Assembly: GCA_023458315.1 (NCBI GenBank)
Contig: JAEXAH010000148.1
Coordinates: 1-36,888 of the forward strand
DNA length: 36,888 bases
DNA from: Pseudomonadota bacterium
GTDB taxonomy: Bacteria; Pseudomonadota; Alphaproteobacteria; Rhodospirillales; Magnetospirillaceae
Direction: 5' to 3'
Shown here: positions 26,028-34,558 of the stretch, piece after piece
Layout of the letters: each line of letters begins with the position of its first letter
Position numbering within the stretch: the first letter of the stretch is position 1
The notes under the pieces: generated by a model
Seen by the model: only the letters and a program-made list of their open reading frames with translations
Database searches by the model: none
What the model was told of the DNA's origin: nothing
Program-made: the position numbers and the translations under genes

Positions 26028-27098
26028 ATGAATATCGGACATATCAATCCCCTGGAGTTGGTCAACACCGGGCGTATCGGCCTGCTGCAAGGGTCGGGCG
26101 CCTATAACGTCGAGCGTTATCCCTGGGCCTACGATTTCTGGAAGAAGCAGCAGCAAGTCCATTGGATGGGCGAGGAAGTGCCGTTGGGCGAAGACCTCAA
26201 GGATTGGGCGTCCGACCGCGTCTCGGACCAGGAACGCAACCTGCTGACCCAGATTTTCCGCTTCTTCACCCAGTCGGATGTGGAGGTCAGCGACAATTAC
26301 CTCAAACGCTACATGCCGATTTTCCAGCCGCTGGAAATCCAGATGATGATGGCCGCCTTCACCAACATGGAGACCATCCACATCGACGCCTATGCCTTGC
26401 TGCTGACCACGCTGGGCATGCCGCAGACCGAGTTTTCCGCCTTCCGCGACTATGCCGCCATGCGCGACAAGGCCGATTACATGCACAGCTTCGGCGTCGG
26501 CACGGTGGCCGACGTGTCGCGGACGCTGGCCATGTTCGGCGCCTTCACCGAGGGCATGGCGCTGTTCGCCAGCTTCGCCATGCTGCTGAACTTCCCGCGC
26601 CACAACAAGATGAAGGGCATGGGCCAGATCGTCACCTGGTCGGTGCGCGACGAGAGCTTGCATTGCGAGGGCATCATTCGCCTGTTCCATGAATGGAACC
26701 GCGAAACCGGCGCGCTGACCAAGGCCGTGCGCGACGACATCCTGGACGTGGCGCAGACCATGGTGGGGCTCGAGGAAAAATTCGTCGATCTGGCCTTCGA
26801 ACTGGGCGCGGTCGAGGGCATGCGGGCCGAGGACATCAAGGCCTATGTCCGTTACGTGGCCGATTGGCGCCTGACCCAGTTGAAGCTGCCGATCCTGTAC
26901 GGCCATTTCCGCGCCACGGACACCGGCTACGAACAGACCAAGCCCCATCCCCTGCCCTGGCTGGTGGAAATCCTGAACGGCGTCGAACACGCCAATTTCT
27001 TCGAACAGCGGTCCACCGAATATTCCAAGGCGGCAACCCAAGGCGCCTGGGACGGCGCCGACGGCGTGTGGGCGGCGTTCGACCGTCTGCCCAGATAA
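26028..27098 (+). CDS. nrdB: Class Ia ribonucleoside-diphosphate reductase beta subunit
   Basis: NrdB houses the di-iron centre and stable tyrosyl radical for NrdA. In this 356-residue protein the ligands fall at the E. coli positions in the first half: Asp84 (TQSD), Glu115 and His118 (METIH), radical Tyr122 (IDAY); then Glu175 (AFTEGMALF), Glu209 and His212 (RDESLH). Presence of the Tyr places it with radical-tyrosine class I proteins rather than the Mn/Fe Phe type. AAGGA sits 8 nt before the ATG at 26028; the ATG at 26022 is too close to it. No separate B12 switch precedes it, so it probably depends on read-through from nrdA across two hairpins. It is convergent with the next gene, 14 nt away. 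Confidence 0.95.
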   Translation: MNIGHINPLELVNTGRIGLLQGSGAYNVERYPWAYDFWKKQQQVHWMGEEVPLGEDLKDWASDRVSDQERNLLTQIFRFFTQSDVEVSDNYLKRYMPIFQPLEIQMMMAAFTNMETIHIDAYALLLTTLGMPQTEFSAFRDYAAMRDKADYMHSFGVGTVADVSRTLAMFGAFTEGMALFASFAMLLNFPRHNKMKGMGQIVTWSVRDESLHCEGIIRLFHEWNRETGALTKAVRDDILDVAQTMVGLEEKFVDLAFELGAVEGMRAEDIKAYVRYVADWRLTQLKLPILYGHFRATDTGYEQTKPHPLPWLVEILNGVEHANFFEQRSTEYSKAATQGAWDGADGVWAAFDRLPR

Positions 27099-27112
27099 GA
27101 AGAGGGGGGACG

Positions 27113-27766
27113 CTATATTCGGCTCAGAGCGGCATCAAAAATCTCAGCGGTAGGGCATTCCCGCAGAATAGCAGGAACACCTTTGGTTATACCGGGAGCC
27201 ATATCGCGGTAAGCGACCTGCGACTTCTTGGGGACGCCGTTTTTCTTCTTGAGAATTTTCGCCCGGACCAATTCCATGGCTACATCCCAATCACATTCGA
27301 TGTGCACAGGCGATGTCCGGGGCAGGGCAAGGGCTGCTACCACCCATGCCTCGATTTCCTTGGATGGCGTCACCACGACAACATCCGTCCGAGGCATCGT
27401 TAGGTTCAGCCAATCCTGCCGGATCACCGCCGACAGCGCCATCGCGGTATCCACGCTTTGGGGGCAGGGCCGTTCTGCACCAACTTTATCGGCCATGGAT
27501 GCATCCACATGGACGATCAATGCATCGAGCGGCTGGTCGCGCACGGAAGTCAGAAATGCGTCAAGGTCATCGCGTATCGTCTCACAATAGCTCTGGACGC
27601 CACGCCACCCATAACCTGTGCCACCGGCCGAGGCTTGCATCATGCCGGACTCGTCCACCTCGGGATGAAGCCGCAAACAGACGGCCCCCGGCAGGCGGGC
27701 CTCGATAAAAGCCTCGATCACCGTCGCGTCGGTTGGTCCCTCGGACAGAATACCGATAACGGGCAT
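27113..27766 (-). CDS. TOPRIM-like/DUF4276-like protein paired with an AAA ATPase; candidate defence effector
   Basis: This 217-residue protein has TOPRIM-like markers: GILSEGPTDATVIEAFI (conserved Glu9 and Asp13 in an EGPTD motif), a hydrophobic strand with acidic residues LDALIVHVDASMAD (Asp88, Asp93), and SKEIEAWVVAAL (Glu137, Glu139), the EIEAW pattern I associate with DUF4276/TOPRIM-type nuclease subunits. TOPRIM folds in such pairs (RloB, AriB, OLD) usually act as nucleases or regulators. The gene lies 9 nt downstream of the ATPase gene and has the same lower GC content, so the two form one transcript. Family assignment is from motifs only and exact subfamily is uncertain. No membrane segment or signal peptide is seen. 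Confidence 0.72.
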   Translation of the reverse strand: MPVIGILSEGPTDATVIEAFIEARLPGAVCLRLHPEVDESGMMQASAGGTGYGWRGVQSYCETIRDDLDAFLTSVRDQPLDALIVHVDASMADKVGAERPCPQSVDTAMALSAVIRQDWLNLTMPRTDVVVVTPSKEIEAWVVAALALPRTSPVHIECDWDVAMELVRAKILKKKNGVPKKSQVAYRDMAPGITKGVPAILRECPTAEIFDAALSRI

Positions 27767-27775
27767 GGCGTTCCC

Positions 27776-29002
27776 TCAAATATTCCGGGGAACCGCGCCA
27801 AGGCGGCCCATGACCCAAAGCCGCGACAGGGGCAACTTGTCGCGGACAGCTTCTTCCTTCAACTGTTCGGAAATGACAATGCGCGCGATGGTCGTCAACC
27901 CTTGCCGGTCGCGGTCGACGGCAAACAACCTGATCCTGTCATCCCGCAGATCAAGACCGTCGAGCACCAGAGGATTGTGGGTGGTCAATAGCATCTGGCG
28001 TTCCGCCGATTCGGCGACATGGCGGGAAATCAACGCCGTCAGACGCGCCGCCACCTTCGGGTGCAGCGCCTGATCAAAATTGTCAACGGCCAACAGACGC
28101 GGTGCCTGCTCGTGGCTGGCCAAAGCCAGCATGAACAGGATGTACAGCGCGCCTTCACTGGCGTCATAACCGGACAGAAAACGACGCCCGACTCGCATGT
28201 GCCGGTCGACGAAACGAATCACCCGAGATGACGTCTTGACCGCCGGCGAAAGCAACCCTGAGGACCGTCTGACTGTGGAAAACCGCTCGGCCCAATCGAT
28301 CATGGCGAGGACCTCGTCCATATCGAACACGCCGAAGCAATCTTCTTCTTCGTCAACCAGATCCCGGACTACCTCGGCCAAGCCGCCACCTGCCAAACCC
28401 AGCGGTTGCCGCTCGACGTGATCGGGCACGATTCCCCTCAGCACAGGCGTATTCGGAGAAAAGATCGCGTAGTTCCGCAAATCGTAAACCAGACGCTTGA
28501 GATCGCCGACATCCTCACGCAGGGCAACAGCCAGTTTCGCCACGGATTCAGTGGCGGATATGGTCGCATCGTCAGCAAGAGTCTTGCGGATGTCCTGTGA
28601 CCATATGCGGAAGGCCCGGGGGCTGCGGGACAGAACCTTGTTCTTCCCATCCTGCAAAGTTTCGGAAAGAAAACGCCAGTTGGGGGATGGGCTGTCGATC
28701 GGGTTATCCAAGCCAACCCGGTAAAGGGAAGAACCGGACATCGCCTCTAGGGTAATATTACGACGGAGCGGATAATGCTTGCTGCTGGTCTTATAAAGAC
28801 TTGGCAAGCCTGGACGAACGCCGCGATATGACAACGTTTCCGGCTCGACGGAGCCCGAGACGGCAGCCCCCATAACGCCAAAGGCTTCAAGCAAGTTGCT
28901 CTTGCCGCTGCCATTAGCACCGATGAAAACGTTGAATGCTCCCAATTCTAACTCGGCATCCCGCAAGGATTTGAAACCGAGAATGTGAAATCGGGTTATC
29001 AT
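27776..29002 (-). CDS. OLD/AAA_15/AAA_21-type ABC-like ATPase, first gene of a two-gene module
   Basis: This 408-residue protein belongs to the SMC/RecF-like AAA group found in phage-defence modules. It begins ITRFHILGFKSLRDAELELGAFNVFIGANGSGKSNLLEAF with Walker A at 28-35; the middle (about 90-260) is a divergent insertion. A signature-like segment is YDASEGALYILFMLALA. Walker B reads RLLAVDNFDQALHP, with Asn where a catalytic Glu is common, followed by a D-loop/H-switch LLTTHNPLVLDGLDL. GAGG lies 8 nt before the ATG. Base composition is clearly lower than the surroundings (28 G/C in the 60 bases 28741-28800), suggesting horizontal acquisition. With the TOPRIM-like partner it resembles PARIS, AbiL and RloAB-type systems without clear identity to any. 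Confidence 0.82.
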   Translation of the reverse strand: MITRFHILGFKSLRDAELELGAFNVFIGANGSGKSNLLEAFGVMGAAVSGSVEPETLSYRGVRPGLPSLYKTSSKHYPLRRNITLEAMSGSSLYRVGLDNPIDSPSPNWRFLSETLQDGKNKVLSRSPRAFRIWSQDIRKTLADDATISATESVAKLAVALREDVGDLKRLVYDLRNYAIFSPNTPVLRGIVPDHVERQPLGLAGGGLAEVVRDLVDEEEDCFGVFDMDEVLAMIDWAERFSTVRRSSGLLSPAVKTSSRVIRFVDRHMRVGRRFLSGYDASEGALYILFMLALASHEQAPRLLAVDNFDQALHPKVAARLTALISRHVAESAERQMLLTTHNPLVLDGLDLRDDRIRLFAVDRDRQGLTTIARIVISEQLKEEAVRDKLPLSRLWVMGRLGAVPRNI

Positions 29003-29030
29003 CGGACATGCCTCGTATCACTTATTTCCG

Positions 29031-29059
29031 TAGATAACCGTAAGACAGAGTGCTGTAAA
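29031..29059 (-). promoter_or_regulatory. Candidate promoter for the ATPase-TOPRIM pair
   Basis: On the minus strand TTTACA (29054-29059), 17 bp, then TATCTA (29031-29036). The predicted start near 29024 gives a leader of about 21 nt with GAGG 8 nt before the ATPase ATG. The rest of the 174-nt divergent gap to the next gene shows only a small GTGCT/AGCAC hairpin. Confidence 0.45.
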
Positions 29060-29176
29060 GCACAGATACTCCCGATGCCTTCCAGATGTAGCCTCTCCTG
29101 CCCCTGTCGCCATAGCTTCCCTGGACGGCGGCGGCGGGTCGTGCCACCCTTCGCCTGTCGATTGCAGAGGATGCCG

Positions 29177-30331
29177 ATGAAGCGGGCCATGGCCGCGGCT
29201 TGGTTGTTGACGGCGGCGACCGCCCAGGCCGCCGACCTGCCGCATGAATCCTATGTCTGGCAACGGGTATGGACACCGGCGGTGGGCCGGGCCATGACCG
29301 CCCAGGCCGATCTGGTGGCGGGATGGCGGGTGCTGGCCGCCCAATCGGACCGGGGCGGCCCGTTGCGGCTGTTCCATCCCGACATTCCGGGCGCCGCCGC
29401 CGGGCGGCCGGTGGTGGCGGTCATCCGCATCGACGGGGCGCAGGCCCGCTGGCGGGAAAATTCGCTGGCGGAACAGATCGCCGCCCTGGCGACCGGGGAA
29501 ATCCTGGCCGGGCTGGAAATCGACCATGACAGCGCCACGGCGCGGCTGGGGGATTACGCCGCCCTGCTGGCGGCGGTGCGCGCCCGCCTGCCGCCCGGCC
29601 TGCGCCTGTCCGTCACCGCCCTGCCCGCCTGGCTGGACTCGCCCGATCTGGACCGGGTGCTGGCCCAGGTGGACGAGGTGGTGTTGCAGGTGCATGGCGT
29701 CTTTCCGGCGCCGCACCCCTTGTTCGAGCCCGAGCGCGCCCTGGCCTGGGCGCGGCGGTTGGCGGCGCGCACCGACAAGCCTTTCCGTCTGGCCCTGCCC
29801 GCCTATGGCGTGACCGCCCGCCGCGATGGCGCGGGCTCGGTGGTGGCGATCGAGGCCGAGGCGCCGCTGGGCGCGGGCGGCGTGGACAGCGTGGAATTGC
29901 GCGCCGACCCGGCCCAGGTGGCCGGATTGCTGCGATTGCTGGAACGCGACCCGCCGCGCGGGCTGGCGGGCATCGTGTGGTTCCGCCTGCCCACCGGCCA
30001 GGACCGCAGGGCCTGGAGCCCGGCCACCCTGCGCGCCGTCATCACCGGGGCGCCGCTGACCGCATCCATCCACCCCCAGGTGACGGCGGGCGACCGGCCG
30101 GGATTGGTCCGGCTGTTCCTGGTCAACGACGGCGCAATCGAGGGCCGCCCGCCGCGCCGCGTCACCCTGCCGCCCGATTGCGCCGTCGCCGACGGCATCG
30201 GCGGCTGGCGGCTGGCGGGCCGCACCCTCGGCCACCCGGCGCCGCCGGTGCTGGCCGAGGGCAAACGCCTGGAAATTGGTTGGGCGCGCTGCCCCCTGAC
30301 GACGGAGATTCTGCATGTGGAAGCGGATTAG
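29177..30331 (+). CDS. DUF3142-family secreted/periplasmic protein
   Basis: This 384-residue protein has a signal peptide (MKRAMAAAWLLTAATAQAA, cleavage near residue 19) followed by a DUF3142-like domain: ESYVWQRVWTPAV, VVAVIRIDG, GLEIDHDSATARLGDYAALLAAV, LRLSVTALPAWL, VDEVVLQVHG and RLALPAYG. The alternating strands and helices look like a TIM barrel, and acidic residues on strand ends (EIDHD, DEVVLQVHG) hint at carbohydrate binding or hydrolysis, but function is not established. AGAGG is 6 nt before the ATG at 29177, preferred over ATG 29171. Its 3' end overlaps the next gene by 17 nt, so they are coupled. Confidence 0.78.
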   Translation: MKRAMAAAWLLTAATAQAADLPHESYVWQRVWTPAVGRAMTAQADLVAGWRVLAAQSDRGGPLRLFHPDIPGAAAGRPVVAVIRIDGAQARWRENSLAEQIAALATGEILAGLEIDHDSATARLGDYAALLAAVRARLPPGLRLSVTALPAWLDSPDLDRVLAQVDEVVLQVHGVFPAPHPLFEPERALAWARRLAARTDKPFRLALPAYGVTARRDGAGSVVAIEAEAPLGAGGVDSVELRADPAQVAGLLRLLERDPPRGLAGIVWFRLPTGQDRRAWSPATLRAVITGAPLTASIHPQVTAGDRPGLVRLFLVNDGAIEGRPPRRVTLPPDCAVADGIGGWRLAGRTLGHPAPPVLAEGKRLEIGWARCPLTTEILHVEAD

Positions 30332-32378
30332 CCCCCTGGCGCTGGCCCTGACCGCCGGAACCGGCATCGCCTGGGCCTGCGTCCTGGACCTGCCGGTGCA
30401 ATTGCTGGACGACCGCCCCCAGACCTTGCGGCAGCCGGTGGTCAACAGCTTCGGCTTCGAACTGGCGCGGCTGGCGGGCAACCCGGCCGATGCCCTGCGC
30501 CCGGTGGAATCGCCCTGGCAAAGCCCCGAGGAAATGCGGGCCGAGATCGAGGGCGCGGCGGTGGCCCGCCTGCGCAGCGGCCAGGACAAGGGCGAAGACT
30601 TGTCCGAGGCGGTGCGGCTGTACACCCTGGGCGCCCTGGCCTTCCGCAATCGTGAATGGAACGTGGCGGCAATCTTGTTCGAACGGGCCCGCACCCTGCC
30701 CGACGGCAACAGCGCCGAGCGCGAGGTGTGGGCCACCTACATGCTGGGCGTGTTGGCCGCCATCCATCCTGGCGAACGCGGCGCCGCCGAATGGTTCGAG
30801 CGCACCCGCCTTGCCGCCGCCAACGGCGCCCCCGACCCGTTGGGTCTGGCGGTGGCCAGCTATGGCGAACAGGCCCGCCCGCTGTTCCGCGCCGCCAAGC
30901 AATCCGCCGACAGCGGCGACATGGCCGCCTATGCCGAGGCGCTGGACAAGGCGGCGGCGCTGTATCTGCAACAGGCGGGGCGCGGTTCCGACAGCGGCAA
31001 GGCTTCGGTGTGGATCGTCGCCAGGCACATGCTGCGCGACGCCGACCGCGCCGCCGCCGCCCTGGCGCGGCCGTCGCTGCGACGGCTGGCCGTGGCCTAT
31101 GTGCTGGCCGCCAATCCGTCCTATACGGCGCTGGGCAGCCCCATGGACCCCGATCTGCCCGAGGACACGCCGCCGCCGCCGGTCCTGCCGACCGCCGCCA
31201 TCCTGCGCCTGCTGGTGGAGCACAGCGGCGACGGCCCCCAAGCGGATTTCGACCGCTTGGCCCTGGCCGCCTATCAGGCGGGCGATTACGCCCTGGCGCG
31301 CGATCTGGCGCCGCGCGCCGAAGGGCCGCTGGCCGCCTGGGTGCGGGCCAAGCTGGCGCTTCAGGATGGCGACGATGCCGCCGCCGCCCGCTTCTATGCC
31401 CAGGCGCTGGGCCAGACCGGCACCCTGGAACCGTCGGCCCGCGACCGCCTGACCGGCGAGAACGCGGTCATGGCCCTGAATTCCGGCGATTACCCGCGCG
31501 CCCTGACCCTGCTGCTGGCGACGGGCGACACCTATTGGGGCGACATCGCCCACATCGCCGAACGGGTGATGACCACCGACGAGGCCAAGACGTTCGTCGA
31601 CGCCCTGCCGCCGGTCGCCATCGCCGACCCCGCCGCCCCGCCGGTCCAGGCGCGGCTGCGCGATCTGCTGGCCCGACGGCTGGCCCGCGACGGCCGGGTG
31701 GCCGAGGCCCTGCCCTATTACCTGACCGAACAGACCCGCCAGGACGCCGCCGCCTATGCCGCCGCGCTGAAACAGGCGGGCGAACGCTGGACCGACGCCG
31801 CCAAGGCGGCGGCGTGGTACGACGCCGCCGCCCTGTTGCGGCGGCGCGGCATGGAGATCATGGGCACCGAGGGCGAGCCCGACTTCACCTTCTGGGGCGG
31901 CAGTTTCGACGGCGGCCTGGGCCAGAGCGGCGAAACCCTGGCCGAGACGGCGACGCCCGAGGCCGAGCGGACCCGCTTCGCCGCCAGCGCCGCCCAACCG
32001 CCGAAGCGCTTTCACTATCGCTATCTGGCGGTTCAGCATGCGGAACGCGCCGCCGACCTGCTGCCGCCGCGGTCGCAGGCATTCGCCGCCACCCTGTGCC
32101 GGGCGGCGCAATGGATGAATTCGTCGCACGACGACGCCGAAATCCGGCGGCTGTACGCCCGTTACGTCAAACAGGGCGCCCAGGTGCCGTTCGCCAAAAG
32201 CTTCGGCCAGTCCTGCCCCGACCCCGATTTCGCCGCCGTGCCCGCCACCCAGCGCCGTCTGTTGCTGATGAAAATAAAGGCACAGGCATCAGAGCACCGC
32301 TGGATGCTCGCCCTGATAGCGGCAACATCGGCCTTTGCCGCCACTTTGTGGTGGCGCCGCCGCCGGGTGAAAAAATAG
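30315..32378 (+). CDS. Secreted TPR-like repeat protein with C-terminal membrane anchor
   Basis: This 687-residue protein has a signal peptide (MWKRISPLALALTAGTGIAWAC, with a Cys just after the predicted site), a long helical region with TPR-like units (LYTLGALAFRNREWNVAAILFERARTLP about 95-122, AAYQAGDYALARDLAP, LNSGDYPRALTLLLATGD, DGRVAEALPYYLTEQ), and a final hydrophobic segment WMLALIAATSAFAATLWW followed by RRRRVKK. It should be exported and held in the inner membrane by the C-terminus, exposing the repeats to the periplasm, most likely for protein-protein assembly. It overlaps the DUF3142 gene. No catalytic motif is visible and I cannot name a function. Confidence 0.75.
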   Translation: MWKRISPLALALTAGTGIAWACVLDLPVQLLDDRPQTLRQPVVNSFGFELARLAGNPADALRPVESPWQSPEEMRAEIEGAAVARLRSGQDKGEDLSEAVRLYTLGALAFRNREWNVAAILFERARTLPDGNSAEREVWATYMLGVLAAIHPGERGAAEWFERTRLAAANGAPDPLGLAVASYGEQARPLFRAAKQSADSGDMAAYAEALDKAAALYLQQAGRGSDSGKASVWIVARHMLRDADRAAAALARPSLRRLAVAYVLAANPSYTALGSPMDPDLPEDTPPPPVLPTAAILRLLVEHSGDGPQADFDRLALAAYQAGDYALARDLAPRAEGPLAAWVRAKLALQDGDDAAAARFYAQALGQTGTLEPSARDRLTGENAVMALNSGDYPRALTLLLATGDTYWGDIAHIAERVMTTDEAKTFVDALPPVAIADPAAPPVQARLRDLLARRLARDGRVAEALPYYLTEQTRQDAAAYAAALKQAGERWTDAAKAAAWYDAAALLRRRGMEIMGTEGEPDFTFWGGSFDGGLGQSGETLAETATPEAERTRFAASAAQPPKRFHYRYLAVQHAERAADLLPPRSQAFAATLCRAAQWMNSSHDDAEIRRLYARYVKQGAQVPFAKSFGQSCPDPDFAAVPATQRRLLLMKIKAQASEHRWMLALIAATSAFAATLWWRRRRVKK

Positions 32379-32463
32379 GCACGCCCCAGCCTTCTGACAT
32401 ATGCACGAAACGTAGCCATTCATGTAGAAAGCTTACAAATTGTGCATGTGGGGAGGGGAACCC

Positions 32464-34467
32464 ATGGTTCGTCTGCGGGTCGCGGCGCTGGCCGCGCTGT
32501 TCGGCGTGGCGGTGATCGGCTGTGTTCTGCTGGTCGGAGGCATGGGCGGCGCCGCCCTGCGCGAGTTGAAGGTCGGCGGGCCGCTGTATCAGCGCATCAT
32601 CCTGGGCAAGGATCTGGTGGCCGACATCCTGCCGCCGCCGGAATACATCATCGAATCCTACCTGGAAGCGACGCTGGTCCTCAACGACCCCGCCAGCCTG
32701 GGCGCCCGCCGCGCCCGGCTGGGGCAATTGCGCCAGGAATACGACGCGCGCCACGCCTTCTGGCTGGACGCGCCGCTGCCCCCGGCGCTGCGCGACCGGC
32801 TGGTCACGGCGGCGCACAATCCGGCCGCGCGCTTTTACGGTGAACTGGAACACCGCTTCCTGCCCGCCCTGGCGGCTGGCGACGAGGCGGCGGCGCGGCA
32901 ATCCTATGCCCTGCTCAGCGCCGCCTATGCCGCCCACCGCGCCGAGATCGACGTCATCGTCGCCGAGGCCAACGCCCTGAACCAGACCATCGAGGCCGAG
33001 GCGGCCCAGGCCGACCGCCTGTTCGTCACCGCCATGTGGGTGGTGGTGATCGCCGCCCTGGCGGTGGTGGGCGGCGGCGTGCTGGCCATGCTGCGCGGTC
33101 TGGTGCGGCCGCTGACCACCATGACCCGGGTGATGACGGCGCTGGCCCATGGCGACACCTCGGTCACGGTGCCCGACACCCACCGCCGCGACGAGGTGGG
33201 CGACATGGCCGCCGCCGTGCAGGTGTTCAAGGACAACGCCCTGGCCGCCGAGGCACTGCGCCGCCAGCAGGAAGACGACCGCGACCGCGCCGAGACGGAA
33301 AAGCGCGCCGCCCTGGTGGCCATGGCCGACACCGTCGAACGCCAGACCCGCGCCGCCGTCGAGGCGGTGGCGGCACGCAGCGGCGCCATGGCCGCCAATG
33401 CCGCGGGCATGTCCCAGGCCGCCCGCTCGGTCAGCCACAATTCGCAAAGCGTCGCCGCCGCCGCCGCCCAAGCCCTGGCCAACGCCCAGGCGGTGGCCGC
33501 CGCCTCGGAACAATTGTCGGCCTCGATCGGCGAGATCGCCGGACAGATCGGCAGCGCCCAGGCCGCCACCGCCGACGCCGTGGCCTCCTCGACCGAGGCG
33601 GGCGACACCATCGCCGCCCTGTCGGCATCGGTCGGGCGCATCGGCGAAGTCACCGACCTGATCCGCGCCATCGCCAGCCAGACCAATCTTCTGGCCCTGA
33701 ACGCCACCATCGAGGCGGCACGGGCGGGCGATGCGGGCAAGGGCTTCGCCGTGGTGGCGGGCGAGGTCAAGGCGCTGGCCACCCAGACGTCGCGGGCCAC
33801 CGAGGACATCACCCGCCAGATCGCCGAAATCCAGGCCGCCACCGCCCGCGCCGTGGACGCCGTCCAGCACATCACCCAGGCCATCCAGGGGGTCGAGGCG
33901 GTGTCGGCGGCGGTGGCCGGGGCCATCGAGGAACAGGGCGCCGCCACCGGCGAGATCGCCCGCAACGTCGCCCAGACCTCGGACGCGGCGCGCGAGGTGG
34001 CCGACCGCATCGGCGTGGTGTCGTCCGAGGCCGCGATCACCGAACATCAGGCCGAGGAGGTCAACACCCATTCGGCCGAGGTGGCGGCCAGCGTCGCCGA
34101 ACTGGGGCAGGCGCTGATCCGGGTGGTGCGCACCGCCACCGGCGACGTGGACCGCCGTTCGTCGCCGCGCCAGCCCGCCGACCGCGCAATCCGCGTGCGC
34201 CTGGGCGGTCGCCAGCTTTCCACCCGCACCATCAATCTGGGCGAAGGCGGCGCCGAATTGTGCGGCCTGCTGCCCGGCGGCGAGCCGGAAACCCGGGTCG
34301 AACTGGAATTGTCCGGCTGTCCCCGGCCGCTGGCCGCCATCATCTGTTCGCTGTCGCATGGCAACACCCACATCGCCTTCAGCGCCGAATCGGCGGCGCT
34401 GGTGCGCGATCTGCTGCCCGCGCTGCTGACCGCCCCCGAAACCGACGATCTGGAGGACGCCGCCTGA
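32464..34467 (+). CDS. Methyl-accepting chemotaxis protein with C-terminal PilZ domain
   Basis: This 667-residue chemoreceptor has TM1 (about 5-27), a periplasmic four-helix-type sensor (about 30-185), TM2 (about 190-212), HAMP (RGLVRPLTTMTRVMTALAHG... HRRDEVGDMAAAVQVFKDNA, about 212-265) and a signalling domain whose hairpin tip reads IASQTNLLALNATIEAARAGDAGKGFAVVAGEVKALA. After about residue 560 comes a PilZ domain: RRSSPRQPADRAIRVRL (RxxxR-type arginines) and TINLGEGGAEL (matching the D/NxSxxG-like second motif). PilZ binds cyclic-di-GMP, so the receptor may merge a periplasmic signal with c-di-GMP level. GAGGGG lies just before the ATG at 32464. No che genes are adjacent. Confidence 0.9.
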   Translation: MVRLRVAALAALFGVAVIGCVLLVGGMGGAALRELKVGGPLYQRIILGKDLVADILPPPEYIIESYLEATLVLNDPASLGARRARLGQLRQEYDARHAFWLDAPLPPALRDRLVTAAHNPAARFYGELEHRFLPALAAGDEAAARQSYALLSAAYAAHRAEIDVIVAEANALNQTIEAEAAQADRLFVTAMWVVVIAALAVVGGGVLAMLRGLVRPLTTMTRVMTALAHGDTSVTVPDTHRRDEVGDMAAAVQVFKDNALAAEALRRQQEDDRDRAETEKRAALVAMADTVERQTRAAVEAVAARSGAMAANAAGMSQAARSVSHNSQSVAAAAAQALANAQAVAAASEQLSASIGEIAGQIGSAQAATADAVASSTEAGDTIAALSASVGRIGEVTDLIRAIASQTNLLALNATIEAARAGDAGKGFAVVAGEVKALATQTSRATEDITRQIAEIQAATARAVDAVQHITQAIQGVEAVSAAVAGAIEEQGAATGEIARNVAQTSDAAREVADRIGVVSSEAAITEHQAEEVNTHSAEVAASVAELGQALIRVVRTATGDVDRRSSPRQPADRAIRVRLGGRQLSTRTINLGEGGAELCGLLPGGEPETRVELELSGCPRPLAAIICSLSHGNTHIAFSAESAALVRDLLPALLTAPETDDLEDAA

Positions 34468-34468
34468 A

Positions 34469-34483
34469 GCGGAAATTTTCCGC
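34469..34483. promoter_or_regulatory. Palindrome GCGGAAA-T-TTTCCGC just after the chemoreceptor gene
   Basis: A perfect 7-bp inverted repeat around one T begins 2 nt after the chemoreceptor stop. It is too tight for a normal RNA hairpin loop and lacks a U-tract, so a dimeric DNA-binding site upstream of hupR is more likely than a terminator. Nothing identifies the protein. Confidence 0.4.
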
Positions 34484-34506
34484 CCAGACTGGTTGATTCC
34501 TTTCCA

Positions 34507-34548
34507 CCGGTGCGGCCACAATGGGACGCCTGTCCCATGCCGCACCGG
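34507..34548 (+). promoter_or_regulatory. 17-bp bulged stem-loop abutting the hupR ribosome-binding site
   Basis: CCGGTGCGGC pairs with GCCGCACCGG, and after a 4-nt bulge (CACA) ATGGGAC pairs with GTCCCAT around a GCCT loop: 17 base pairs in 42 nt. The right arm ends at the GGAAGGAAG Shine-Dalgarno (from 34547), 11 nt before the GTG start. It could limit hupR translation, shield hupR from read-through of the chemoreceptor gene, or act as a DNA operator. Confidence 0.65.
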
Positions 34549-34558
34549 AAGGAAGCCC

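Noticed and set aside
27099..29176. Direct repeats or att-like ends flanking the low-GC ATPase-TOPRIM island.
   Set aside because: None could be seen by eye at either edge, and no integrase or tRNA is nearby, so no mobile-element boundary is claimed.
32379..32463. Flagellar (sigma-28) or sigma-54 promoter upstream of the chemoreceptor.
   Set aside because: No acceptable match to TAAA-N15-GCCGATAA or to -24/-12 elements.
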